64,000 nucleotides of DNA from an uncultured Oscillospiraceae bacterium (GTDB lineage: Bacteria; Bacillota; Clostridia; Oscillospirales; Ruminococcaceae). Below, piece by piece: positions 1-7,879 of this stretch (positions are counted from its first letter, which is position 1; each line of letters starts with the position of its first letter). The stretch is from NCBI GenBank assembly GCA_934448295.1, contig CAKSEY010000004.1, positions 1 through 64,000 on the forward strand. The letters are read 5' to 3'. A program made the translations under genes and the position numbers. Under the pieces are notes generated by a model, which had not been told where the DNA came from, did not search any database, and was given only the letters and a program-made list of their open reading frames with translations.

Positions 1-172
1 ATGGGATAACTGCGCCCTTTTTCAACTAAAAGGTAACGATCAAGGTAAAGTTCCTGTTCCGAAACATTATTTGCTGGCCAATATTTGACCAATTATGCTA
101 AATGCCTCTATTTGTCTGAAATTTTGTGGGTTTTAGAGGTTACCTATTATTACAACAATGATAGAATTTCCA

Positions 173-1144
173 TCAAACTAAAAGGAATGAGCCCAGTGCA
201 ATACCGGACTCATTCTCAACCAATTTAATATTCTTATTTTGTCTAAACTTTCGGGGGCACTTCAGAGGACGCATAGGGCGGTTATTAGAGTGGCAGAGAT
301 GGTCTTTTAACTGCTGATTAAGGTCATCATAGGAAGAAAAACTGTGGCAGGAATAGAATTTGTTGTGATCTTCACGGTGGCTGCGTTCGACCTTTCCATT
401 ATGGCGGGGAGTATATGGCTTGATAAGCTTGTGGTATATACCGAGCTTGGCAGCGGTAGTCTGAAACAGCGTAGGTTTTTCCGTTGATCCCCGAATAAAC
501 CTTGTTGTAAACTCAGGTCCATTATCTGTCTAAACGCATTCGATCTTTATGCCACGCCGTTTATACCACTTCACAGCCCGTATAAGGAAATCGGCTGATG
601 AATATGTGCTGTGTTCCTCATATCAATAAACAAAGCGAAGTCTGGAAAATTCGTCGATAGCAGTGTATTGATAAAGTTTCTGCTCCTTATTGGCGAGGCA
701 GCCCATAGGGACATACTTGACATCTATTTGAACACGCTCGCCCGGATAAGTCATTTGTTCGTAAGGCTTGGGCTTATAGGTTGGCTTTGCTGGAGCTTGC
801 GGAAGCAAAGCCAACCTTTTGAGTACTCGATAGAGGCTCTCGACCCGGCGGGTATACCCTCGCTTGCGAAGCCTGTGCCAAAGCTCGGTAAGACCGAGCT
901 TTGGATTGCGCCGCCGCATATCTCTGATGAGCTTCAGCTCATCAGGAGTGTGCTCATTCGGGTGGTGATACGGACGCTTGGATTGCTCTGCAAGGGATTC
1001 AACTGTTCCGTCCCAGCGTGCTTTCCAGAAATAAATATAAGAACGACATTTGTTGTACTTCCTTGAATCACGCTTTACTCCGTATTTCTCAGAATATTTC
1101 ATTAGGGATTGACGAAACCGCATTTCTTGTGTTATACTATTCAT
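173..1144 (-). pseudogene. IS transposase (DDE/rve type), two nonsense codons
   Basis: Reading through two in-frame stops gives a 323-residue transposase of the helix-turn-helix plus integrase-core type (IS481/IS3-like). The first 173 residues are open. A TGA at 623-625 follows RLRFVY, and a TAG further on stands where the family has Gln before TDNGPEF. The three acidic residues are visible: Asp in RVQIDVKYV, Asp in TDNGPEF, and Glu in NGKVERSHRED. The frame then stays open to a TGA at 173-175. The gene is full length, so it was killed by point mutations, not by truncation. It reads toward the window edge. Family assignment is by recalled motif only; inactivity is read directly from the stops. 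Confidence 0.85.
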
Positions 1145-1218
1145 TGAGAGATAGACCTTCTTTCACTTGAATACGGTGTGGTAACTTTATTCTAGCAGAT
1201 TTTGGTCTATCTCTCAAT
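1143..1218. repeat. 15-bp perfect inverted repeat at the transposase start
   Basis: ATTGAGAGATAGACC at 1143-1157 is exactly complementary to 1204-1218, with a 46-base loop. The left arm overlaps the transposase start codon, so in a transcript the hairpin would hide the start site. It could restrain transposase translation or be a transposase-binding end. Confidence 0.6.
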
Positions 1219-1240
1219 CCTTTTTCTTATTTTGTCCAAT

Positions 1241-1287
1241 ATCTATTGTAGCACTACAACTGTCCTCACATCTATTGTAACATTACA
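1241..1287. repeat. Tandem 18-bp direct repeats
   Basis: ATCTATTGTAGCACTACA at 1241-1258 recurs as ATCTATTGTAACATTACA at 1270-1287 (16 of 18 identical, 29-bp period). They lie at the outer edge of the IS and may be transposase-binding sites. The second copy ends just before the -35 box of the tRNA promoter. Confidence 0.5.
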
Positions 1288-1288
1288 C

Positions 1289-1317
1289 TTGACAAAAATT
1301 ATAAAATGTGATATAAT
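1289..1317 (+). promoter_or_regulatory. Promoter of tRNA-Pro
   Basis: TTGACA at 1289-1294 and TATAAT at 1312-1317 are separated by 17 bases. Both boxes are perfect consensus, and the -10 box ends 11 bases before the tRNA. Confidence 0.8.
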
Positions 1318-1328
1318 AGTAATGTTTT

Positions 1329-1404
1329 CGGGGTGTAGCGCAGTTGGTAGCGCGCGACATTTGGGATGTTGAGGCCGCAGGTTCGAATCCTGTCACTCCG
1401 ACCA
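1329..1404 (+). tRNA. tRNA-Pro (anticodon UGG), CCA encoded
   Basis: A cloverleaf folds by hand: acceptor CGGGGTG with CACTCCG, D arm GCGC/GCGC, anticodon stem CGACA/TGTTG with loop TTTGGGA giving anticodon TGG, and T arm GCAGG/CCTGT with loop TTCGAAT. The discriminator is A1401 and the CCA end is encoded. It stands alone under its own strong promoter. Confidence 0.95.
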
Positions 1405-1429
1405 TGATTTTTTTGAACAAAAAGATGCT

Positions 1430-1467
1430 ATGCCCACAAAGAGCTTTGCAAAGCCAATTGTGGGCAT
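1430..1467. terminator. Hairpin between tRNA-Pro and the leftward membrane gene
   Basis: ATGCCCACA (1430-1438) pairs with TGTGGGCAT (1459-1467); the loop holds a second palindrome, GCTTTGCAAAGC. Leftward the stem is followed by a T run, which suits the end of the membrane-protein gene. Rightward the T run is weak. Confidence 0.55.
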
Positions 1468-1532
1468 TAATCTTGTAAATAACAGATTGAAATGTATGTT
1501 TTGGAATACTATGTAAATACAAGTTCCGCAGT

Positions 1533-2054
1533 TTAAAGTACTGGCACTACTGTAAAAAAAGCCAATGGAACGGTAAAAATACACAAAACGCTTAATATGT
1601 ATGCATAATACACTTTCCCTACATGATTTTTAAAAAACATATGATAAACAATTGAGACAAGAAATAAAGCGAGCAAGAATAATGGAAGTAAGCTAAACAT
1701 CATTCCAACATAAGTTTCAAAGTCAAATTCATACTCAATAGTAAGCAGCAATTTAAAAACACAAATCCAAATTGTGGCGACTACTATCGGCAGCAGAAAG
1801 TACAACGGCAGACTTTTTTGTTCAGGTGGAGAAAAAACTTTTTTAAGAAATATTTTATACAGCAAAATATTCAACAATATCTGTAATGCACACAATATAA
1901 ACAGAGTTAGATGCTCCAATGTATCAAAAGTTATCCCAAAGCTTCGAAATAAATTAACGCCAATCACAAAAAGCCCAAATAAACCATGTGACAAAAACAT
2001 ATTTCCGACTACTATTGCAAAATAAATCGGCGAATGCTTCAGAAATGTTCTCAT
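1533..2054 (-). CDS. Small multi-pass membrane protein, unknown function
   Basis: I do not recognise this 173-residue protein. It is strongly hydrophobic, with about five predicted membrane spans (roughly residues 10-32, 45-65, 80-102, 115-138 and 148-170) and short basic loops. The ATG at 2054 has a GAGGG site seven bases upstream. Its codon use is more AT-rich than the arginine genes, so it may be accessory. Its 3' end runs into the hairpin next to the tRNA. No domain, catalytic motif or signal peptide can be named. Confidence 0.6.
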   Translation of the reverse strand: MRTFLKHSPIYFAIVVGNMFLSHGLFGLFVIGVNLFRSFGITFDTLEHLTLFILCALQILLNILLYKIFLKKVFSPPEQKSLPLYFLLPIVVATIWICVFKLLLTIEYEFDFETYVGMMFSLLPLFLLALFLVSIVYHMFFKNHVGKVYYAYILSVLCIFTVPLAFFTVVPVL

Positions 2055-2119
2055 AAAGAAGCCCTCATGCTTGTATCATGGCAATGCAGTAGTTTCGCCC
2101 TTATAATTCAAACACCTTT

Positions 2120-2575
2120 TTAAATACCATAAAGCTGGTAAGGCGGATTCTTGCCGTTATAAGGAATAACATTAAATCCTCCAGGTCTGAGGGCGCATTC
2201 AATTAGTTTTTTGGTAAGATCAGGCACATCTTCACGGCTTAAAGCTTCTTGGACATTAAGCCATACAGCTTCATTGTTTTCGTCATTATCCGAAACTGCC
2301 GTGCCGAAAACATAGTCGGCGCGAAATGCCACATACCAGTCCTTAAGATTAAATCTAACAGCAATCAGTTCCCTGGGAGAAATCAGGATACCAGTTTCCT
2401 CTAGGAACTCCCTGATCAATGCTTCCTGCGGTAATTCCCCCTAGCAGATGTAGCCTCCCGGAACGATCAGGAGACCCTTTCCGTCACCATATGTATGTCT
2501 TACAAGCAGCACCTTTTCTTCATGTATTACTACTCCGGTTACTGACTGAGTCCAGCATGTATTTCCAGTTTCCAT
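2120..2575 (-). pseudogene. Nudix hydrolase broken by one TAG codon
   Basis: The frame from the ATG at 2575 encodes a Nudix domain (METGNTCWTQ... to ...YQLYGI), about 151 codons, interrupted by a single TAG. Nudix enzymes hydrolyse nucleoside diphosphates linked to another group. The Nudix box G-x5-E-x7-REUxEExGU is complete across the stop: GGYIC, stop, GELPQEALIREFLEETGI. The stop occupies one of the five variable positions, so one base change (for instance AAG to TAG) explains it. An internal ATG at 2419 leaves a 99-residue fragment lacking half the box, unlikely to be active. It follows the GNAT gene in the same direction. Confidence 0.85.
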
Positions 2576-2618
2576 AATATACCCCAATTATAAAGCTCGC
2601 GCTGATTCACAGAATAGA

Positions 2619-3323
2619 CTAATCCCTGGGTGTAATAATAGCCAATTCGGCGTTCTTAATGAAACCATTCTTCTCGTAGAAGCCGCATAAATCGTCCTCG
2701 CAGATGACGAATATATCGGAATCAAGTCCCCCGCAAACTTTTTTCAGAAGCATTGAGGGAAAACCTTTACCTTCTTCTTCTGGAAGAACGCATACCTGGG
2801 AGATCAACGCTTCACCATTTATGTCATGCTGCAAGACAAGCGCAGATTTTCCGTTGGAGTAACACCGCGTGACTCCATGTCTGACCCTATGCGACATATC
2901 AAGATACCACGGCTCAAACGCCGGAGAAAAGCGCTTTTCTATGATACTCCATATCTCGCCCGGCTGAACGTCGGGCGGAAGCTCGTCCTTTCGTGACCCG
3001 CCTTTGCAGGTCATGACATTCACTGTCTGAAAGTTAGCCTTGAGGTAAACATTCAGCGCTTGGCAGGCGGACACTGAGCAAATTATTTCGGAATAACCAC
3101 AGGCAAGGAAAAAATCGGATAATTCAGCCGAATCAAAACCAACGCCGTTGCAAAGTACAAACGAGCCGTCCAATGCGGCAATGTAACCGCTTCCCTGCCG
3201 AAAGAATCTGCAAAAATCCCATGCGCCCCCGTAGGCAAGCCAGAGAGCGCGAATTTTCTGCGCTTCGATCCCGTGTTCGGGAAGAGCAGAAAAATCCTGT
3301 TCTTCGTAAATTCTCTCTATCAA
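2619..3323 (-). CDS. GNAT-family N-acetyltransferase
   Basis: The C-terminal half has the acetyl-CoA fold signature of GNAT enzymes: a VCVLPEEEGKGFPSMLLKKV segment (about residues 172-191) resembling the V-x4-GxG pyrophosphate loop, and FYEKNGF near the end. The N-terminal half is divergent, as in two-domain GNATs; the substrate is unknown. The frame is open further upstream, but that part lies inside the M42 gene. I place the start at TTG 3323, which overlaps the TGA of the M42 gene (TTGA) and implies translational coupling. No good ribosome site supports it, so the start is uncertain. Last intact gene of the XRE-ImmA-M42-M42 operon. Confidence 0.65.
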   Translation of the reverse strand: MIERIYEEQDFSALPEHGIEAQKIRALWLAYGGAWDFCRFFRQGSGYIAALDGSFVLCNGVGFDSAELSDFFLACGYSEIICSVSACQALNVYLKANFQTVNVMTCKGGSRKDELPPDVQPGEIWSIIEKRFSPAFEPWYLDMSHRVRHGVTRCYSNGKSALVLQHDINGEALISQVCVLPEEEGKGFPSMLLKKVCGGLDSDIFVICEDDLCGFYEKNGFIKNAELAIITPRD

Positions 3324-4333
3324 AGCTCTGCAAACGCTTTTAGAACCGCAGAAGCAAGCTCCGCAGTTGCAGTATAGTCGCTCTCCTTGATTACGCAGGC
3401 TGGCGAGTGGAGATAACGGCAAGGAACGGAAAGCGCGCAAGTACGCACGCCGCCGCGGCATACATGTATTGAACCGCTGTCGTTTCCGCCGGCTATCAGG
3501 GTTTTGGTCTGGTTGGGAATACCCTTCTGGTCTGCGGTTTTTCTGGCTGCTTCATAGAGCTCACGGTCGTATATTGTTGACCTGTCCATGAATGAAACAA
3601 CGCAGCCCTTGCCAAGTTCGCACACGCGCTTGCTTCCGGAGGTTCCGGCTATGTCGCAGGCTGTGGTGGTTTCCAGAACCACAGCTATATCCGGCGCTAT
3701 TGTGTATGCCGCCGCCTTTGCACCGCGCGTACCAACTTCCTCCTGAACCGTGAACGCAAACCAGCAGTCATATTCAGGGGTTTTGTTTATCATATCCATC
3801 ATTATAAGGCATCCGGCGCGGTCGTCTATTGCCTTACTCTTCACGAATCCGTCTCCGAAACAAAAGCTGTCTGAATCAAATACCGCGCAGTCGCCGCGCT
3901 GTACTCGTTTCTCTGCTTCATCGCGCGATGAAGCGCCAATATCTATCAGCATATCCTCAAAATCCGGCGCTTTTTTCCTTTCGTCAGCGGATTGCTGATG
4001 AACAGCCTTCGTTCCAACAACTCCAAGCGTTCCATTTTTGAAACGCAGCGCGCGTCCCAGAACGACTCTGGGGTCGATTCCTCCGACTGCGCCGAATCTA
4101 AGGAAGCCGTCATCGGTGATATCTGTGACCATAAATCCGACTTCGTCCATGTGAGCGGCAAACATTATTTTCTTGTCAGGAGTCCTGACGCCTTTTTTGA
4201 ACGCAAGTATATTGCCCAGGTTATCGACCCTTACCTCGTCAGCGCTGATGTGCGAAAGAATATAATCCCGCACTGAGCCTTCGTCTCCGGAGGTGCCGTC
4301 CAGGGCACAGATTTCAAGCAGCCTGTCAGTCAT
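3320..4333 (-). CDS. M42-family metallo-aminopeptidase (second copy)
   Basis: M42 enzymes are cytosolic dizinc aminopeptidases (glutamyl aminopeptidase/PepA type, often tetrahedral 12-mers) that trim peptides from the N-terminus. The metal-site motifs are present: AAHMDEVGFMV, IDDRAG, and TVQEEVGTRGA, where the first Glu of QEE is the expected base. About 337 residues, normal length. The start is ATG 4333, not the upstream ATG at 4351, because GGAGG lies eight bases before 4333. The start overlaps the end of the first M42 gene by eight bases (ATGACTGA), so the two are translationally coupled. The paralogues have clearly diverged, which suggests different substrates or a mixed complex. Confidence 0.9.
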   Translation of the reverse strand: MTDRLLEICALDGTSGDEGSVRDYILSHISADEVRVDNLGNILAFKKGVRTPDKKIMFAAHMDEVGFMVTDITDDGFLRFGAVGGIDPRVVLGRALRFKNGTLGVVGTKAVHQQSADERKKAPDFEDMLIDIGASSRDEAEKRVQRGDCAVFDSDSFCFGDGFVKSKAIDDRAGCLIMMDMINKTPEYDCWFAFTVQEEVGTRGAKAAAYTIAPDIAVVLETTTACDIAGTSGSKRVCELGKGCVVSFMDRSTIYDRELYEAARKTADQKGIPNQTKTLIAGGNDSGSIHVCRGGVRTCALSVPCRYLHSPACVIKESDYTATAELASAVLKAFAEL

Positions 4334-5348
4334 TCGTATCACCTCCGGCATATTCGCAGATCAGTCTGGCGGTTCTGTCAATGTCAGAAACATTGACAGT
4401 CTCAATCGGTGTGTGCATATAGCGGATAGGGATTGAAAGCGTGCAGCACTTCACTCCTCCCCTGCTGACCGCAATGCTGTCGGCGTTGGTTCCCGTGGAG
4501 GACGGCATTACTTCGATCGTATAGGGAATTGAAGCGTTTTCTGCGGCTTTTTTCAGCGAAGCCGTCATTCCCCGGTCGAGCACCGCCGAGGTTCCTATCA
4601 TGACGCCGCTGCCAAGCTCTGCGGTTTCGTGAGGCGCGCTGTCCGGGGTTCTGCCGAATGACACGTCAACCGCGATTGCTTCGTCCGGCTCCAGGGTAAA
4701 CGAGGCAGGTTTTACGCCGCGTTCTCCGGTTTCTTCCTGTGCGGAAAAGCATACCGCGATATTGTACTTTGGCTTACGGCTTTTTAGCATATCCAGCGCG
4801 CAGAGTATCGCACAGATCCCGCTGCGGTCGTCAATGGCGGGGGCGGAAACCACACTTTCAGACAGCTCCCTGAACCGCGATGAAACGGTTATACGGTCGC
4901 CGGGGGATACAAATTTCTCCGCCTGTTCCCTGGTCATTCCAATGTCGATGGTTATTTCTCCGATTTCAGGCACCTTGGTATGGTCAGATGAAACATGGGG
5001 AGGAAGCGTCTGTATCACTCCGCGCACCTCTTCCCTGCCGTGCACTGTAACGCTCTGCGCAAGCATTATTCTCGTGTCAAGTCCGCCGCAGGCTCCCGCC
5101 TTAAGCGAACCATCGTCATTAATATAGGTAACTATCATGCCGATCTGATCAATGTGAGCGTCCAGCATGAGGGTTTTCGCCCCGGGGTAAGACGATTTGA
5201 TCAGCGCAGTCACGTTGCCTGAATGATCGACAGAGGCGTTTGGCGCATATTCTTTCAGAAGCTCAAGCGCCGTTCTGGCGGCGTTGTCCTCGCAGCCGGA
5301 TACTCCGACCGCTCCGGTGAGCTTTTTCAGTGTTTCTTTGATATCCAT
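4326..5348 (-). CDS. M42-family metallo-aminopeptidase (first copy)
   Basis: This 340-residue cytosolic peptidase has the M42 metal-ligand motifs LDAHIDQIGMIV, IDDRSGI and SAQEETGERG. The His-Asp pair, the bridging Asp and the Glu-Glu pair are all in place, so it is predicted to be active on short peptides. ATG 5348 has AAAGG six bases upstream and lies 11 bases after the ImmA-type protease gene. A peptidase gene pair under an XRE-ImmA switch is unusual: ImmA proteases normally control mobile-element or stress genes. The operon would link proteolytic relief of repression to peptide turnover. The operon is inferred from spacing. Confidence 0.9.
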   Translation of the reverse strand: MDIKETLKKLTGAVGVSGCEDNAARTALELLKEYAPNASVDHSGNVTALIKSSYPGAKTLMLDAHIDQIGMIVTYINDDGSLKAGACGGLDTRIMLAQSVTVHGREEVRGVIQTLPPHVSSDHTKVPEIGEITIDIGMTREQAEKFVSPGDRITVSSRFRELSESVVSAPAIDDRSGICAILCALDMLKSRKPKYNIAVCFSAQEETGERGVKPASFTLEPDEAIAVDVSFGRTPDSAPHETAELGSGVMIGTSAVLDRGMTASLKKAAENASIPYTIEVMPSSTGTNADSIAVSRGGVKCCTLSIPIRYMHTPIETVNVSDIDRTARLICEYAGGDTND

Positions 5349-5358
5349 AGTAAGCCTT

Positions 5359-5853
5359 TCATTTCAGAAAATCGCTGGAAGCCTGCTGAATATTGAAGCT
5401 GTAACCCTTGTGATTGAGAAGCTCCAGCTTGAAAGACAGTATTTCCGGAAGGACGCCAAGCTCGTACGCCGCGTCCTCGGCAGTCTGCGAGTATTCCAGC
5501 ACCGAAAGAGTTTCTTCATCTGTCAGGAGCATTTCAGCGGCAAAGAGATTAGCCTCCCGCTCAGTTTTGTTGCTTGAAAGGAACAGCGAGTTTTCGCGCA
5601 TACCTCCGGCGGAAAGCTCCCGATGGAGCGTATCATGACCGAGCTCGTGCGCACAGACTGTTCTTCTAAGCAGCTTGCTGAGGGAACTATTAATAATGAT
5701 ATACCTCTTTCCGTTTTCACAGACATAGAATCCTTTGAGAGAACCTAGCTCCCTGAACCAGACTATCGCCCCGGAGTTTTCGGCAGTTTCAAAGATATCC
5801 CTGCCCTCGTATTCGTTCCGGAGCGCTTCCGCAAGCTCAATGATCCTGTCCAT
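5359..5853 (-). CDS. ImmA/IrrE-type metallopeptidase
   Basis: A 164-residue soluble zinc metallopeptidase of the ImmA/IrrE (COG2856) family. The motif HELGH sits in RRTVCAHELGHDTLHRE (about residues 94-98), and a downstream glutamate-rich helix (KTEREANLFAAEML) supplies the third ligand. Family members cut XRE-type repressors; ImmA cuts ImmR of ICEBs1 and IrrE cuts DdrO. The XRE gene directly upstream ends four bases before this start, the classic pairing, so its product is the likely substrate. No strong ribosome site is visible, consistent with coupled translation. The inducing signal cannot be seen. Confidence 0.88.
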   Translation of the reverse strand: MDRIIELAEALRNEYEGRDIFETAENSGAIVWFRELGSLKGFYVCENGKRYIIINSSLSKLLRRTVCAHELGHDTLHRELSAGGMRENSLFLSSNKTEREANLFAAEMLLTDEETLSVLEYSQTAEDAAYELGVLPEILSFKLELLNHKGYSFNIQQASSDFLK

Positions 5854-5856
5854 GGG

Positions 5857-6249
5857 TCATTCTGCCGCTTCGCGGGAATCCTCGTAGATCTCAAGCAGAC
5901 ATTTTACAAGCGCCGCTTTGTCGCTTGGGTCGAGTGAGTTTCCTGCGAACAGCCCGCGGGACTGCGCAAGGAACTGCGCCGCCTGTGATTTTTCGCTGTC
6001 GCTGGTGTTCATGTTCTTGACGAACCGTTCCTCAATGGTGAGCTCAAGATCCTGTGAGTCGTCCCTTAAAAAGTCCGGCGCGAGGTCAAGCTCGACTGCC
6101 ATCTTATTTAAAGTGGCTGCCCTGGGTTTGCGTGAACCGTTGATATAGTTCGCAAGAGCGCGGTAGGTTATTCCCACAGACTGAGCGAAATCAGTTTTTC
6201 TGATGTGCTTTCTTGCGAGCATGATCTCGATTTTTTCGCTTAATGTCAT
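5857..6249 (-). CDS. XRE-family HTH repressor
   Basis: The 130-residue protein has an N-terminal Cro/C1-type helix-turn-helix (MTLSEKIEIMLARKHIRKTD to LNKMAVELDLAPDFL, residues 1-50) and a charged C-terminal half suited to dimerisation and cleavage. The start is ATG 6249: GGAGG lies seven bases upstream, and the frame's further extension begins with TTG inside that site. It probably represses its own promoter: an inverted repeat TGTTCA/TGAACA flanks the -10 box upstream. It pairs with the downstream ImmA-type protease, a derepression switch like ImmR/ImmA. No integrase lies beside it. Confidence 0.88.
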   Translation of the reverse strand: MTLSEKIEIMLARKHIRKTDFAQSVGITYRALANYINGSRKPRAATLNKMAVELDLAPDFLRDDSQDLELTIEERFVKNMNTSDSEKSQAAQFLAQSRGLFAGNSLDPSDKAALVKCLLEIYEDSREAAE

Positions 6250-6280
6250 AATCAATACCTCCAAAGGTCTATTTTGAATA

Positions 6281-6322
6281 TGTTCATAATTATATTATAC
6301 AGGTGAACATCAATTTTGTCAA
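6281..6322 (-). promoter_or_regulatory. XRE-operon promoter with overlapping operator
   Basis: On the minus strand, TTGACA (6322-6317) and TATAAT (6299-6294) are 17 bases apart. TGTTCA at 6281-6286 and TGAACA at 6304-6309 form an inverted repeat around the -10 box, ideally placed for autorepression. Confidence 0.8.
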
Positions 6323-6475
6323 GAGGTTACGAAAATATTCTTCTTTTTGAATAATATACAGTAAAGCAATTGCGCTATATTGCATTGCTGAGCCGATTAC
6401 TGTGATTTTTGGAAAAGAAAAATACAAAAAATCCGAAAAAGTATGCATAATATGCGCGAAACGGTATTTTAGTAC

Positions 6476-6503
6476 TTGACAAACCCGTAAAATTGAGTAT
6501 AAT
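6476..6503 (+). promoter_or_regulatory. Promoter of the arginine operon
   Basis: TTGACA at 6476-6481 and TATAAT at 6498-6503 with a 16-base spacer. The predicted start near 6510 leaves a leader of about 60 bases. It contains an inverted repeat GGAAC-T-GTTCC (6524-6534) but no T-box. I see no convincing ARG box, though an AT-rich segment at 6440-6470 could hold a degenerate one. Confidence 0.8.
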
Positions 6504-6572
6504 TAAGAGTGTAAAAAGACAGCGGAACTGTTCCGGCTGGCTCACTTTTTAGTATCAAAGGAGACAAACATC

Positions 6573-7799
6573 ATGGCAAAGGAAATCAAAAAGATCGTTC
6601 TGGCATACTCCGGCGGTCTCGATACTTCTATCATCATTCCGTGGCTTCACGAGAACTACCCCGGCTGCGAGGTTATCTGCGTTGCTGGTAACGTTGGTCA
6701 GGATTCCGAGATAGTAGGTCTTGAGGAGAGAGCAAAGAAGACAGGCGCTTCCAAGCTTTATATCGAGGATATCCAGGACGAGTTCGTTAACGACTTCATA
6801 TTCCCGACCCTCAAGGCTGGCGCAAAGTACGAGGGATATCTGCTGGGTACTTCCTTTGCACGTCCTCCTATCGCTAAGCGTATCGTTGAGATCGCGCGCA
6901 AGGAAGGCGCTGACGCTATCTGCCACGGCTGCACCGGCAAGGGCAACGACCAGGTTCGTTTTGAGCTTACCATCAAGGCCCTGGCTCCTGAAATGCAGAT
7001 CATCGCTCCGTGGAGAATCTGGAACATCAAGTCCCGTGAGCAGGAGATCGAGTACGCAGAGGCTCACAACGTTCCGATAAAGATCACCCGTGAGACAAAC
7101 TACTCCAAGGATATGAACCTGTGGCACCTTTCCCACGAGGGTCTCGACCTTGAGGATCCCGCTAACGAGCCGCAGTACAACAAGCCCGGCTTCCTTGAGC
7201 TCGGCGTTTCCCCTGAGCAGGCTCCTGACAAGCCTACATATGTTACTATCCACTTCGAAAAGGGTATCCCCACTTCCCTCAACGGCGAGAAGATGGACGG
7301 CGTAAAGCTCATCAAGGCTCTGAACAAGCTCGGCGGTGAAAACGGCATCGGTCTGTACGATGTTGTTGAGAACAGACTTGTCGGCATGAAGTCCAGAGGC
7401 GTATATGAGACCCCCGGCGGAACGATCCTCTACCACGCACACGAGGTTCTTGAGACCATCTGCCTCGATAAGGAGACCCAGCACTACAAGGCTGGCCTGG
7501 CTCAGAAGTACGCTGACATCGTATACAACGGTCAGTGGTACACACCTCTGCGCGAGGCTATGGACGCGTTCGTTGACAAGACACAGGAGACCGTTACCGG
7601 CGACGTTAAGCTGAAGCTCTACAAAGGCAACATCATCAATGCCGGCGTTACATCTCCGTACACCCTTTACAGCAAGGACTTCGCTTCCTTCGACGAGGAC
7701 GACGTTTACGACCAGAAGGATTCCGCAGGCTTCATCAATCTGTTCGGTCTGCCTATCCATGTAAAGGCTCTGCTTGACGCTGAGAGAAACAAGAAGTAA
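6573..7799 (+). CDS. argG: Argininosuccinate synthase
   Basis: ArgG joins citrulline and aspartate using ATP to give argininosuccinate, the next-to-last step of arginine synthesis. The 408-residue protein has the ATP-pyrophosphatase loop AYSGGLDTS (residues 11-19), the citrulline/aspartate-binding GCTGKGNDQVRFE and the conserved YSKDMNLWHLSHEG. Length is normal. ATG 6573 has AAAGGAG at good spacing. It is first in the argGHCJBDF operon. A strong hairpin between argG and argH may make argG the most abundant message. Confidence 0.98.
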   Translation: MAKEIKKIVLAYSGGLDTSIIIPWLHENYPGCEVICVAGNVGQDSEIVGLEERAKKTGASKLYIEDIQDEFVNDFIFPTLKAGAKYEGYLLGTSFARPPIAKRIVEIARKEGADAICHGCTGKGNDQVRFELTIKALAPEMQIIAPWRIWNIKSREQEIEYAEAHNVPIKITRETNYSKDMNLWHLSHEGLDLEDPANEPQYNKPGFLELGVSPEQAPDKPTYVTIHFEKGIPTSLNGEKMDGVKLIKALNKLGGENGIGLYDVVENRLVGMKSRGVYETPGGTILYHAHEVLETICLDKETQHYKAGLAQKYADIVYNGQWYTPLREAMDAFVDKTQETVTGDVKLKLYKGNIINAGVTSPYTLYSKDFASFDEDDVYDQKDSAGFINLFGLPIHVKALLDAERNKK

Positions 7800-7818
7800 T
7801 TTTTTACGATCGAATTTT

Positions 7819-7850
7819 AAGAGCGGGAAGCTCACCCTTTCCGCTCTTTC
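7819..7850 (+). terminator. Intra-operon hairpin between argG and argH
   Basis: AAGAGCGGGAAG (7819-7830) pairs over 12 positions, with one G-U, with CTTTCCGCTCTT (7837-7848), and a short T-rich stretch follows. The weak T tract suggests partial termination or a processing site that sets the argG to argHCJBDF ratio. Confidence 0.65.
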
Positions 7851-7879
7851 CTATTTATGAATAGCAAAGAGGTAGTTTT

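Larger units (their letters stand above)
173..1290 (-). mobile_element. Degenerate insertion sequence (ends uncertain)
   Basis: The element comprises the dead transposase and its upstream end. I could not fix the left end; bases 1-172 show no gene and no clear terminal repeat. On the right, repeats at 1143-1218 and 1241-1287 look like element-end structure and run up to the tRNA-Pro promoter. Confidence 0.5.

Noticed and set aside
1283..1522. 79-residue minus-strand ORF over the tRNA (contains VGVTGFEPAAST)
   Set aside because: This is the well-known false protein made by translating the antisense of a tRNA gene; the tRNA-Pro explains the sequence.
6555..7835. 426-residue minus-strand ORF opposite argG
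   Set aside because: argG has all family motifs in the other strand; long antisense frames are a side effect of codon bias.
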